In this document: in pieces, positions 46,901-55,775 of the stretch | Layout of the letters: every line of letters starts with the position of its first letter | Numbering within the stretch: position 1 is the first letter of the stretch | Source of the DNA: Rhizobium leguminosarum | GTDB lineage: Bacteria > Pseudomonadota > Alphaproteobacteria > Rhizobiales > Rhizobiaceae | Reading direction: 5' to 3' | Length of the DNA stretch: 64,000 bases | Assembly: GCF_001679785.1 (NCBI RefSeq) | Contig: NZ_CP016287.1 | Span: 868,001 to 932,000, forward strand | The notes under the pieces: model-generated | The model's input: only the letters and a program-made list of their open reading frames with translations | What the model was told of the DNA's origin: nothing | The model's database searches: none | Made by a program: the position numbers and the translations under genes

Positions 46901-47125
46901 ATGACCAGGTACGAAATTGAGGAGCATGACGGCGGTTGGACGGTCGTGGACCACATCACCAGACTGCCCGCCTCCGGCGCGGCTCTGACGTCCCGTAGCC
47001 GGCTGGAGGCGCAGGCACTTGCAGATTACCGTAACGGTATGGCGAAGCCCACTGCTGAGCGCATAAAGCCGCGCCTCGAGAAAATTCGCCTCCTATGGAA
47101 GGCGGTCTTGGGCACCAACCGTTGA
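46901..47125 (+). CDS. Small hypothetical protein
   Basis: 74 residues: TRYEIEEHDGGWTVVDHITR (beta hairpin-like), a short linker, and a basic helix (KPTAERIKPRLEKIRLLWKA). The composition looks coding, with a plausible start ATG 46901. Family not recognised. Confidence 0.45.
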   Translation: MTRYEIEEHDGGWTVVDHITRLPASGAALTSRSRLEAQALADYRNGMAKPTAERIKPRLEKIRLLWKAVLGTNR

Positions 47126-47651
47126 CGCCTTACCGGAACCCATCGACTCGTCTCCGACGGCACGTCGCGCCTCTACATCGGAACGAAAGCAAGGGTCGCG
47201 TCCCGCTAAAGCCTCGAGGACTTCGCAGAGGCGATGGTCAACGAGTTTTTGGAGGCACCTAAAAACACACTGCACCTTCACCGGTGCAGATAATAAGACG
47301 ACAACATGCGATGTCGCTGTACCTGCGACAGAAACCGGCCGCGCATCGTGATTGAAGTCAAGGGATACGGTGCGACTGGCTCAAAGATGACCGACATCAT
47401 CGATGATCTCGATGCAATTATCGACGCCATGCGCCGTGACAACACATCTGCCTTTCACAACCGAGGGAATGAGATGAAAGAACCGGCTTTCAGACCTGAA
47501 GAAGATCGTCGATCGCATCGTTGCGGAATTTCGCGGTTCAACGCGACGATCTGAAGGCCATTCGCCAGCGAGGCATTTCGCCCCGAAAGTGGTCCGCAAG
47601 TTCCAAGCTACTAGCTGCCCATGACACTTGTAAATGATCCCAGTCCGCCGG
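47126..47651. other. Gene-poor stretch with a diverged repeat
   Basis: No supported gene. 47222-47287 resembles 15776-15840 (downstream of thiG), with shared reading EAMV...LE.P. A short frame around 47386-47540 (MTDIIDDLDAIIDAMRRDN) may be a degraded small gene but has no family. Confidence 0.4.
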
Positions 47652-47780
47652 TCACAAAAACTTAACCGGCACGTCTTTCGTCAGCAGTCTGGCGAGCTCC
47701 TCCGCATCCCAGTTGGTTAGGCGAACACATCCGTGCGAGCCAGTTTTGTCGATCCGGCTCGGCTCCGGCGTTCTTCCTGT
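47652..47780 (-). pseudogene. L,D-transpeptidase, C-terminal remnant
   Basis: Reads TPEPSRIDKTGSHGCVRLTN followed by WDAEELARLLTKDVPVKFL and a stop. It is nearly identical to the end of the complete L,D-transpeptidase at 49896-50966, including the SHGCVRLTN active-site motif. Nothing upstream continues the domain, so only the last 41 or so codons survive. Confidence 0.85.
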
Positions 47781-47863
47781 CCGACGAGGCAACATCCCTA
47801 TTCCCCCCGCCGCGAAATATCCGATACCTCGGTTTGTAATTGGTTCTCGGCGACCTTTTCGAG

Positions 47864-48070
47864 TCAGTCGCCTGCGTTATCGTTAAAGGCGAGTCCGCGC
47901 ATTCGCCAAGCATCTCGAAGGGCATCTTCGATCTCCTCAATGGAGAACTCGTTGAAGCTTGCCCAGAGGCCGACGGCGAGAGCCTTGATATCGACCCCTG
48001 TTTCTGGATTACTTTCCGCCCTGTCGGCAAGTAATCCGATCTCTCTGGTGAGTTCTTCGGTTTCTGTCAT
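47864..48070 (-). CDS. Small helical hypothetical protein
   Basis: 68 residues from ATG 48070, which has an aggtgaagag Shine-Dalgarno. Predicted to be helical and acidic (TREIGLLADRAESNPETG, FNEFSIEEIEDALRDAWRMR). Reads as a genuine gene; family not recognised. Confidence 0.5.
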   Translation of the reverse strand: MTETEELTREIGLLADRAESNPETGVDIKALAVGLWASFNEFSIEEIEDALRDAWRMRGLAFNDNAGD

Positions 48071-48307
48071 CTCTTCACCTAAAACGGCCGAAACGTAGCG
48101 GCTTGCTGTGAATACACAAAAGGCATGGGAGCCGATTGCGTTCCGTCTCACCGAGCGCAGCGAAGCCGCCAGGGCGTCGGTCCCGCCCTCCTGCTGCAGA
48201 ACGATTGCTCGCGCATGGAACAAAGCCGCAGCGCCGTTGTTCACCAGTATAGCTTCCTCATCGATCTGCCACGCCAGACGGCGACGCGCGGTCTGAAAGA
48301 CGAAAAC

Positions 48308-48826
48308 ATGAACCCGTATATCGCGCAGTCCCTGTCGATTGCGATCTCGTCGCTCGCCCTCTTTTCGGGCAGCATTGCTCACGCCGACGAGGCCCCCTTC
48401 CTCAAATCATTGGCTGGAAGCTGGAATGGAAAAGGCACCGTCAAGGTGCGCGTAAATGCGCCAACCATTAATGTGACCTGTCGCTTCAAGTCGGATACGA
48501 CTGCCGCATCTCTGTCGCTGGACGGAAAGTGCACCAGCCTCGCCATCTTCTCCCGCGTGATCACCGCGGATCTCAAGGCGACCGGCAACAGGTACTCTGG
48601 ATCCTATGTCGGCGCGGGCACGGGCACCGCTGGCCTCGGGGGACAACGCTCTGGCGACACTATCAACCTCGGGATCACCTGGGCGAAGGAAGTTAACGGC
48701 GACCGGAAAGCACAGATGACGATCGAGAAAGTCGGGGCCTCGGGGATGCGTCTTACGACAGTCGATACCGATCCAAAGACTGGCAAGGCAGTGGTCACGA
48801 GCCGCATCGATCTTCGCCGGAGCTGA
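48308..48826 (+). CDS. Exported hypothetical protein (duplicated in part at 54.7 kb)
   Basis: 172 residues with a signal peptide (SIAISSLALFSGSIAHA). The mature part is a compact beta-rich domain: FLKSLAGSWNGKGTVKVRVN, NVTCRFKSDTTAASLSLDGK, SGSYVGAGTGTAGLGGQRSG, and GMRLTTVDTDPKTGKAVVTS. It fits a lipocalin/avidin-like barrel (inference). A close copy of its last 83 codons is found at 54650-54899. Function unknown; the neighbours are cell-envelope and stress genes. Confidence 0.7.
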   Translation: MNPYIAQSLSIAISSLALFSGSIAHADEAPFLKSLAGSWNGKGTVKVRVNAPTINVTCRFKSDTTAASLSLDGKCTSLAIFSRVITADLKATGNRYSGSYVGAGTGTAGLGGQRSGDTINLGITWAKEVNGDRKAQMTIEKVGASGMRLTTVDTDPKTGKAVVTSRIDLRRS

Positions 48827-49043
48827 TCTGGAGTAAATCAACTACTGTGCCGCCAGATGTTTCACAGGAGCCGTATTTGGCCGCGATTGAAGAGGCCAGA
48901 TCAACGACACGAAAAGCAAATCGTTAAGCTCAGGGCCGCCTCTTACTGCAGCGGCGCTGTTTCTGAGCCGAAGAGACGTGAGGCGATGGAGATTTACAGA
49001 ACGCCGCAAGACGATGTGAATGCTTTCAACACAGGAATACACC

Positions 49044-49259
49044 ATGCGTCAGTCCAATGAAGAACAACTTCGAGCTCGTGCCTATGCCATATGGGAACGC
49101 CAGGGGTGCCCTTCCGGCAAAGATCAGGAACATTGGGACCTGGCCGTACAGGAAATGAACGGGCAGACGGCGCCCGAACGCGACCGCGGCCCTTGGCGAA
49201 CGCCTCAGGAATTCGGGCCGCAGTCGACCAACCCGCCCCTTAAACCTATATCCGAGTAG
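49044..49259 (+). CDS. DUF2934 family protein
   Basis: 71 residues: the domain RARAYAIWERQGCPSGKDQE, HWDLAVQEM, then a Pro-rich polar tail. DUF2934 is a short helical family in alphaproteobacteria, often tied to general-stress regulons; function unknown. ATG 49044 follows acagga. Complete. Confidence 0.8.
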   Translation: MRQSNEEQLRARAYAIWERQGCPSGKDQEHWDLAVQEMNGQTAPERDRGPWRTPQEFGPQSTNPPLKPISE

Positions 49260-49357
49260 TGGCCGCCACCAACGCGTGTCGATGTCTATTCGAAGCGAGC
49301 GACCATTCTGCGAAGTGTGCTTCATGGACCTTAGTCCTAACCTTCGGGAATGCCGCT

Positions 49358-49560
49358 CTACTGCGTGGGGAAGCGGCTCGGCATCCGGTCGTGGACGTTC
49401 TCAGGCCCCACGATCATCGCAGCAACCGAGATAGCCTTCTCTCGGTCTAAGGCGCTTGTTATGTAGCCCTCGAGCAGGACAACAGGGCCGAGCATCCTGA
49501 TCTCGATGGCACCGCTGTCGAGGTTCGAATCGGCGGAAATGGCTGCTTCGAGATGCGCGA
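49358..49560 (-). pseudogene. BON-domain protein remnant
   Basis: The frame reads HLEAAISADSNLDSGAIEIR, MLGPVVLLEGYITSALDREK and ENVHDRMPSRFPTQ. It closely matches the complete BON protein encoded at 61851-62159, but the N-terminal 35 residues (KFSSDSYGHEECCSQGHSS) are missing. A truncated second copy. Confidence 0.8.
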
Positions 49561-49895
49561 CGCCGGACAGTCGCGGCGGCCGGCTGGGCAGGCCAGGACG
49601 GTCGGACGGCTTCGTCAGGGACTGCTTCCGATGCCATATCGATCTTCGGCGTGCTGCAGATGCTGTAATAGCCGCCGCCCTTCTTGATCCAGGTCAAGCC
49701 GTTCAGGCTGTTGTTCGCCTTATCCAGCTTGTACTGATCAAGGCAGTACGCCGGAGGCGACTGTAAGTAGAGCTTGGCGGTCCCGTAGCTTTCCCAGGAA
49801 GAACAGGTTTTCTGTTTCTTGATTAGCGAACTATTAACCATTTCCAGGGAATGTAATCGTGGGGCGGTTTTCGCCTGCACCAGAGGAATACACCC
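49561..49895. other. Stretch with an uncertain frame
   Basis: On the minus strand a frame from ATG 49841 reads NSSLIKKQKTCSSWESYGTA, KLYLQSPPAYCLDQYKLDKA and NNSLNGLTWIKKGGGYYSIC. Its composition looks protein-like but it runs into the BON remnant without a proper end. It may be the 5' part of a lost gene. Confidence 0.4.
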
Positions 49896-50966
49896 ATGTC
49901 GCCACCGTTCGGCTCACTGATTTTCAACGGTGCAATGATCTGGTGCTCGATAGGTGCTGCATTCCCCGTGGCAGCAAGTTCTTTGACGCCGGAAATGATC
50001 AATGCCGCACCATTGGATGTTATTCCCGCGATCTATACACCGACGCCAAAGGACATCGATCCGACGTTTACGGCCAGCACGGCGCTGATATCTGTCGATC
50101 CGGCCGCAGTTGCCCTACCGTTCGACACGAACACGCCATCCGCGTCTGTCGCACGCCTTCAAGTTCTGCTTGACCGTGCCGGAGCATCTCCAGGGGTCAT
50201 CGACGGGCTGGATGGTGGAAATCTGCGGAGCGCGCTTGCAGCATTCGAAGCCATGCAGGGTCTCAATGTTGATGGCAAAATCGGGTCGCAGGTAATTGAT
50301 GCGATTGATGATCCAAAGCAGGTCATTGGCAGTTACGTGATTACCGGCCAAGATATTTCGATGGTTGTTGGTGCGATCCCCAAAGACTACGCGCAGATGG
50401 CACAGATGAAATATCTCGGCTATGCGACTGTGACCGAGGGGCTGGCCGAACGGTTTCACATGGGTGAGGATTTTCTGAACGCGCTCAATCCGAATGCACG
50501 ATACGTAGAAGGCGAAACGATATTCGTTGCCGATCTTGGGGTAAACAAGACCGGCAAGGCGGTCAGGCTCGAAGTTGACAAAACGCAGGGCCAGGTCAGA
50601 GCGTATGCAGCCGACGACTCGTTGCTCGTCGCTTATCCTGCGACGATCGGAAGCGAAACAAACCCATCGCCATCAGGGACGCATACGGTCAAGACCGTTG
50701 TGTTGAACCCTGAGTATACTTACAATCCCAAGGTCAATTTTCAACAGGGAAACAATGACAGCGTTCTAACACTCCCTCCCGGGCCCAATGGTCCGGTTGG
50801 AACTGTGTGGATCGACCTGTCCGAGCCAACCTTCGGAATTCACGGCACACCCGAACCCAGCCGGATCGACAAGACAGGTTCGCATGGATGTGTTCGTTTG
50901 ACTAATTGGGATGCGGAAGAACTTGCCAAATTGCTGACGAAAGACGTTTTAGTCGAATTCATGTGA
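49896..50966 (+). CDS. L,D-transpeptidase with N-terminal peptidoglycan-binding domain
   Basis: 356 residues with an N-terminal export signal. Residues about 85-145 form a PG_binding_1 domain (VARLQVLLDRAGASPGVIDG, ALAAFEAMQGLNVDGKIGSQ). A LysM-like segment follows, then a YkuD catalytic domain with IHGTPEPSRIDKTGSHGCVR; the Cys in SHGCVRLTN is the nucleophile. It makes 3-3 cross-links or attaches proteins to peptidoglycan in the periplasm. Complete; the remnant at 47652-47780 is a partial copy. Confidence 0.9.
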   Translation: MSPPFGSLIFNGAMIWCSIGAAFPVAASSLTPEMINAAPLDVIPAIYTPTPKDIDPTFTASTALISVDPAAVALPFDTNTPSASVARLQVLLDRAGASPGVIDGLDGGNLRSALAAFEAMQGLNVDGKIGSQVIDAIDDPKQVIGSYVITGQDISMVVGAIPKDYAQMAQMKYLGYATVTEGLAERFHMGEDFLNALNPNARYVEGETIFVADLGVNKTGKAVRLEVDKTQGQVRAYAADDSLLVAYPATIGSETNPSPSGTHTVKTVVLNPEYTYNPKVNFQQGNNDSVLTLPPGPNGPVGTVWIDLSEPTFGIHGTPEPSRIDKTGSHGCVRLTNWDAEELAKLLTKDVLVEFM

Positions 50967-51129
50967 CTATGTCGGTTGGTTGCGGCTTTGTTCGCTGGGC
51001 GAGGCCATGCCGTTATTGCTCCTTCTGCATTGGTCGATAACTGGCAGCTATTCGAAGGCTGGAGCTCCCGCGCCTTGACAGGGATAGAACCGTCGACCCG
51101 CACCGCAAACTGTATCCATGAGTATGTCC

Positions 51130-51664
51130 ATTTATGATGGAGATAGTTTGCCCTGTGGATGCCGGCGCATGCTGAGTTCGGAATTTCTGAGATCGTGGCC
51201 GTCGAAATAGAGCAGATCGAAGGCCATGAAGATGGCGTCGTTTGAGCTCTTCTTGCCGCCCCGGCCGCCGAGCGATTGCTGCAGCAGGCCGAAATCCGAC
51301 CGGCCCTGCTTGTCGAGGACCACCGCCTCGCCGTCGAGGATCGCCGTGCCAACAGGAAGCCACAAGGCCGCTTGTTTGATTGCGGGGAAACGATCAGTGC
51401 AGTCATGGCCGCCGCGCGTCAGGATGCGAATACCCGTCGGCTCGACATGCACCGACAGGCAATAGCCATCCCATTTGATTTCATAAACCCAGTCGTCGCC
51501 CTTCGGCGGTCTCGCTTTCAGCAGAGCAAGACACGGTTCAATGCGATCTGGCATAGGTCGAGGGGAAGGTTCGGCTGCGCAGGATCTCGCGCTTTGCGCG
51601 GCCGGGATCGAACCGGTTTGTCGGCATCCCGCAGGAGCGGTTTTGACTTCGGGGTTTTGGTCAT
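51130..51664 (-). pseudogene. LigD-type ATP-dependent DNA ligase, N-terminal remnant
   Basis: From ATG 51664 the frame reads TKTPKSKPLLRDADKPVRSR and ARDPAQPNLPLD. A one-base shift near 51556 moves it to MPDRIEPCLALLKARPPKGD, DWVYEIKWDGYCLSVHVEPT and GTAILDGEAVVLDKQGRSDF. These are the ligase adenylation-domain motifs, with KWDG holding the adenylated Lys; the usual Arg after KxDGY is Cys. It ends after FDLLYFDGHDLRNSELSMRR with the OB domain missing. It matches ligase-only NHEJ LigD proteins of rhizobia. Confidence 0.8.
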
Positions 51665-51975
51665 GGAACCATCACATCAGCAAGTACTTAAAATGCCGTC
51701 TACGGATGAATGAGTCCACGCAATGAGTGGCCCCTACCCCCATTGGGGCGTCAGCGCCTGTCTCTCGTCCGGTACCCGCCGGACGCGGTAATGCAGCGCT
51801 CAACAAGCCGCAGGAGGAATGGTCGAAATTCTGATCCGAGCGGAGACAGCACAAGCCCGGGTAGCGATATCCGGGTTGGCCTTATGCCGCGACGCGGCTA
51901 TGGTTAGGATGCACGATTTGCGAACTATTATTCCTACGCCGGTGGCGGTGGAGACTGGCCAGCAACAAGGCAGAC
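51665..51975. other. Intergenic, no gene recognised
   Basis: About 310 bp between the ligD remnant and the AI-2E family gene, which are divergent. It contains their promoter regions; no supported frame. Confidence 0.4.
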
Positions 51976-53043
51976 ATGTCTATCCAACGTACGAGCTTTT
52001 ATGTCATGTTAGCGCTGGTGACGATCGCGTTCATCTGGCTGCTTATCCCCTATTACGCGGCGGTCTTCTGGGCGGTGATACTTGCGATCATCTTCTTTCC
52101 AGTACACATGCGACTGGCGCGTTTGCTAGGGGGCCGCCGCAGCATCGCTGCCCTGCTGACCGTGCTGATGTGCATTGGTCTCGTCATCGTGCCGGCATTG
52201 GTTATTCTCGCTTCTCTCATCCAGGAAGGCACCAGTCTTTACCAACGGATAAGCAGCAACGAAATCGACCTCAATGACTATCTGGTCCGGATTCAGAATG
52301 CCTTGCCCGGCTTCGTCGACAACTGGCTGAACTCATTGAAGCTTGGCGGCTTTGCGGAACTTCGCGCTAACATCTCCTCAGGCGCAGTACAGGCAAGCCG
52401 GTCGGTCGCCGGCAGCCTGCTGAGTTTTGGCCAAAACACGCTGCAATTCTTCATCAGCTTCGGGATCATGCTTTATCTGCTTTTCTTCCTCTTCAGGGAT
52501 GGCGCTGACCTCGGCCGCGCGATCCGAGATGCAATCCCGCTAAACGACGACTATACCCGGCAGTTTCGCGACAAGTTTTCCGCTGTCGTTCGGGCCACCG
52601 TCAAGGGAAATATCATCATTGCGATTCTTCAGGGCACGATCGGTGGCGTGACATTCTGGGCTCTGGGAGTCGAGGCCGCCCTGTTGTGGGGCGTCACGAT
52701 GACGTTCCTGTCGATGCTGCCTGCAATTGGAGCAGCGCTCGTATGGGTTCCAGTCGCCATCTGGCTAGTCCTCATGGGTGCCTGGTTGAAAGCAGCGATC
52801 CTGGTTCTCGTCGGCGTATTTGTCATAGGGCTAATCGACAACCTGCTGCGTCCGCCACTGGTGGGCCAGGGGACGCGGCTGCCCGACTATGTGGTGTTGA
52901 TCTCGACGGTCGGCGGTATCTCCCTGTTCGGCATCAATGGTTTCGTCATTGGCCCCCTGATTGCCGCCTTGTTTATCGCGGCATGGTCGCTTTTCGCCGA
53001 ACAGCAGAACGCGGAGAAATCGAAGAGCAAGGATATTGAATAG
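51976..53043 (+). CDS. AI-2E family transporter (TqsA/PerM-like)
   Basis: 355 residues, about 8 membrane segments: an N-terminal pair (YVMLALVTIAFIWLLIPYYA, AVFWAVILAIIFFPVHMRLA), a middle periplasmic/cytoplasmic helix bundle, and the C-terminal core with ILQGTIGGVTFWALGVEAAL, FLSMLPAIGAALVWVPVAIW and DNLLRPPLVGQGTRLPDYVV. The DNxxRP motif is typical of the family, which includes small-molecule exporters and Na+/H+ antiporter-like members. Complete. Substrate unknown. A second member of the family lies at the window end. Confidence 0.9.
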   Translation: MSIQRTSFYVMLALVTIAFIWLLIPYYAAVFWAVILAIIFFPVHMRLARLLGGRRSIAALLTVLMCIGLVIVPALVILASLIQEGTSLYQRISSNEIDLNDYLVRIQNALPGFVDNWLNSLKLGGFAELRANISSGAVQASRSVAGSLLSFGQNTLQFFISFGIMLYLLFFLFRDGADLGRAIRDAIPLNDDYTRQFRDKFSAVVRATVKGNIIIAILQGTIGGVTFWALGVEAALLWGVTMTFLSMLPAIGAALVWVPVAIWLVLMGAWLKAAILVLVGVFVIGLIDNLLRPPLVGQGTRLPDYVVLISTVGGISLFGINGFVIGPLIAALFIAAWSLFAEQQNAEKSKSKDIE

Positions 53044-53639
53044 AAACTTTATAGGCTTTCCGGCATGTTGGCCAACGGAGGGGCACTGCCCTTCATTGAT
53101 ATTTCATGCCTCCCATGTACTCCACCGACATAGTTCAATCTCGACGACGCGCTTGGATAAGGCGAAGTATCGCTCCTTTTTCGAGATCCCCTGCCTCCGA
53201 ACGAAAAAGCGGTGACGAAACCAGCCCTGTTTCATTGCCGCTGCATTCGGCGCCATCGGTCTCCGATATCAGGTAGCGGTGCGCGTGACGTGGTTTTTAA
53301 CGCGCAGGATGGCCTGCTAAACTAGCGAGATGCTGTCCATCTTGTCCATCAAGAACTGGCCGATCGGTTGGAGCTGCCAATTGGGCGGTGCCCTGGAAGT
53401 ATCGGCCGCGCTCGCCGAGCTTTTATATGTCCACCAACGTTTGAGCGGCGCATCTGGGGTGCCTCCCCGCCTTGAGCTTTCCACTCACGACGTTGCCTCA
53501 CCAAATAAAGTAAGAGGTTTACGTACTTTTTATCGATGCCCTGACCATATGAATGTCTTAAACGACGGCTTGCGCGCGCTCAGAGGAATCCCACCATGGC
53601 GAGAACCACGGCGGAATACCCTGACCCGGCACTTAGAGA
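53044..53639. other. Gene-poor stretch
   Basis: About 600 bp with no supported gene. An AT-rich part at 53500-53560 may be a promoter for the transglutaminase gene. A short Leu/Ala-rich frame at 53330-53671 has no family and no clear start. Confidence 0.4.
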
Positions 53640-53645
53640 GTGGCG

Positions 53646-54512
53646 ATGACGAAACTCAGCATCCGACATAGCACGACCTACCGTTATCGTTATCCGATTG
53701 CGCTCGGGCCCCACCGATTGACCCTTCGCCCTCGAGAAGGGCGCGAACTCCTGCTCGTCAGCCATGACGTCGTTTCATGGCCAGATGCAAAAATGAGTTG
53801 GGCGACCGACGTGTTTGCGAATGCCGTCGCGACGGCTAGGTTCGCGGAGCCAACGGATTGCCTGAAAATCGACAGCAAAGCGGTGGTCGACCTAACGTCG
53901 GCAGCCTGGCCGGTTTTCGATATCGCAGCGTCCGCCATCACTTACCCCTTTTCCTATGGTGAGCACGAATGGAAGGACCTTGGTGGCCTGCGAGAAGTCC
54001 AATACCCCGATCCTTCCAACCTGTTTCAGCAGTGGGTACGGGCGTTCGTTAGATCCGGCTCGACTGATACCCTCTCGCTCTTAAAAGACCTCAGCGGCGG
54101 TGTGTCGAACGAGATTGCCTATCAAAGCCGGGAGGCCGAGGGGACGCAATCACCACTGGAAACTCTTGCTGTTCGATCTGGCAGTTGTCGCGATTTCGCG
54201 GTCCTTTTTGCTGAAGCCGCCCGGCTTCTGGGTTTCGGTGCGCGGATCGTGTCAGGATACCTTTTCAACCCCAATCAGATGCTTTTTGGCTCGAGGGACA
54301 GCGGATCGACCCATGCCTGGGTAGACGTGTTTCTCCCCGGCCCCGGATGGATTACCTTCGACCCGACAAATCGCTCTATGGGTGGTGTAAATCTCATCCC
54401 TGTGGCAGTGGTCCGTGATATTGCGCACGCAGTGCCGATCTCCGGTGGCTTCACTGGCGCCGCCGATGCGTTTGTGTCCATGGACGTTGCCGTCGAGGTT
54501 TCTGAGTTGTGA
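53646..54512 (+). CDS. Transglutaminase-like cysteine peptidase family protein
   Basis: 288 residues. N-terminal beta domain (LSIRHSTTYRYRYPIALGPH, LTLRPREGRELLLVSHD) typical of bacterial transglutaminase-like proteins, then the catalytic core with Cys in VRSGSCRDFAVLFAEAARLL, His in STHAWVDVFLPG and Asp in GWITFDPTNRSMGG. Such cytosolic proteins cleave or cross-link peptides; the true role is unknown. The start is ATG 53646 or GTG 53640. Confidence 0.85.
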   Translation: MTKLSIRHSTTYRYRYPIALGPHRLTLRPREGRELLLVSHDVVSWPDAKMSWATDVFANAVATARFAEPTDCLKIDSKAVVDLTSAAWPVFDIAASAITYPFSYGEHEWKDLGGLREVQYPDPSNLFQQWVRAFVRSGSTDTLSLLKDLSGGVSNEIAYQSREAEGTQSPLETLAVRSGSCRDFAVLFAEAARLLGFGARIVSGYLFNPNQMLFGSRDSGSTHAWVDVFLPGPGWITFDPTNRSMGGVNLIPVAVVRDIAHAVPISGGFTGAADAFVSMDVAVEVSEL

Positions 54513-54554
54513 CAGACCCTCAGCGTCACCAGGGGGGCTATATTGCGATTATCG

Positions 54555-54640
54555 TTTAGTGAGGCTGAACGCGCCGGTGGCCTTCGACAGACGCGGGCCA
54601 TTGGACCATCGGTCCATCTCATCGTAGGGTCCGCCCTTAT
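54555..54640 (-). pseudogene. Remnant of the 3' end of an antiporter gene
   Basis: The minus strand reads DPTMRWTDGPMARVCRRPPA then RSAS, matching the end of the antiporter at 57665-58930 (TPTMRWIDGRRSRAARRQPA, RSVH) at about 80% in DNA. Only this end is present. It is directly next to a copied end of the 48308 gene in the opposite direction. Confidence 0.7.
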
Positions 54641-54649
54641 ACAAGTTCG

Positions 54650-54899
54650 GGCGACCGGCAACAGGTACTCCGGATCCTATGTCGGCGCGGGCACTGGCAC
54701 CGCTGGCCTCGGCGGGCAGCGTGCCGGCGACACAATCAACCTTGGCATCACCTGGGCGAAGGAAGTGAACGGTGATCGACGGGCGCAGATGACGATCGAG
54801 AAGGTCGGAGCGTCTGGCATGCGACTTACGACGGTCGATACCGATCCGAAGACGGGGAAGTCGGTTGTCACGAGCTGCATTGATCTGCGCCGGAGCTGA
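54650..54899 (+). pseudogene. Remnant copy of the exported protein at 48308-48826
   Basis: Reads ATGNRYSGSYVGAGTGTAGL through GMRLTTVDTDPKTGKSVVTS to DLRRS and a stop. It is about 90% identical to the last 83 codons of the complete gene, with the signal peptide and first half missing. Confidence 0.85.
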
Positions 54900-55069
54900 T
54901 CCGGAGAATTCCCGTTGAGTAGCGATCAACCATGTCGTCCCATATAATCAACCCAACTTCAGCCCAGCACACCTCAGCCCCGTGGGTGGCAAGCAGATCG
55001 TCCAGTGCGCGATCGAGGCCAGTCCACGCGGATAAGCAGCACTCCGCGCGATGGAAGTGATGCTTCCGA

Positions 55070-55225
55070 TTATTTCTTTCGCTTAGAAGCCGCCCAACCG
55101 CACGCCGCGCCAACGGCTATGCCGATTGCCATTCCAATTGGGACGCTGTCGAGCATCGTTGCACCGAATGCCGCCCCCAGACCGGCACCTACCCCGATCC
55201 CGAAAGCAGTTGCTCGCGCGGTCAC
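55070..55225 (-). CDS. Small Gly/Ala-rich membrane protein
   Basis: 51 residues from a GTG that overlaps the upstream small gene's stop (GTGA). Two glycine-rich membrane helices (ATAFGIGVGAGLGAAFGATM, VPIGMAIGIAVGAACGWAAS) and a Lys/Arg end (KRKK). It resembles glycine-zipper membrane proteins. Function unknown; coupled to the gene before it. Confidence 0.6.
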   Translation of the reverse strand: MTARATAFGIGVGAGLGAAFGATMLDSVPIGMAIGIAVGAACGWAASKRKK

Positions 55226-55386
55226 TGGCCGCCCTCTCTCACTGTCGGCGACGCCGATGGACGTGGCTCGACTTCTCCTGGGGTGAAAAAAGTGAGATAC
55301 GCCACAGCAAGAATGATCGCGATGACGAAGATAGTCAGCACCAATTTGATCATGCCTTTTGCGGCTTTTTGGTCTGTTTGGCTCAT
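55222..55386 (-). CDS. Small single-pass membrane protein
   Basis: 54 residues: a polar start (SQTDQKAAKGM), one membrane helix (KLVLTIFVIAIILAVAYLTF) and a polar tail (EVEPRPSASPTVREGGQ). Not long enough to stand out by length, but with a sensible ATG and a 4-bp overlap with the next small gene, so it is likely real. Function unknown. Confidence 0.6.
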   Translation of the reverse strand: MSQTDQKAAKGMIKLVLTIFVIAIILAVAYLTFFTPGEVEPRPSASPTVREGGQ

Positions 55387-55558
55387 GCCGATTACAACAT
55401 CGAGTTAGCATAGAAGTTCCGGGCACTCGGCATCGATTGCGGTTTGCCCGCGACGGATCGATTTTCACCCTCGGCAGAGTGCCGCTGCTCGGGCGATCCG
55501 TGTCGTTCTTGGGCGTCTGGTGAACGGCTGGCGCTCCCGGGTCTCGGGTGGCGGCCGG

Positions 55559-55753
55559 TTAAGCCGTTAGTAGCTTGACGACTTCATCAAGCGTCTCTTT
55601 GACCGGATAATAGCTCGGTTCGCCATCCTTCTGCAACACGGAGACATAGATGTGGGTGCTGCTGGGAAAAGGCCGGACGGCGACAACGTGTTCAGGATTA
55701 ATGAAGACGAGTGGATCGTTAGGTCCTACGTAGTGGAACCGTACCAGTCTCAT
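55559..55753 (-). CDS. Small hypothetical protein
   Basis: 64 residues, beta-rich with one helix: MRLVRFHYVGPNDPLVFINP, EHVVAVRPFPSSTHIYVSVL, ETLDEVVKLLTA. A strong gggagga Shine-Dalgarno lies just before the ATG. An ISNCY-like element begins 22 bp upstream of the start and must have cut off its native promoter. Confidence 0.65.
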   Translation of the reverse strand: MRLVRFHYVGPNDPLVFINPEHVVAVRPFPSSTHIYVSVLQKDGEPSYYPVKETLDEVVKLLTA

Positions 55754-55775
55754 CTTGTCCTCCCAAGATTAGCTA

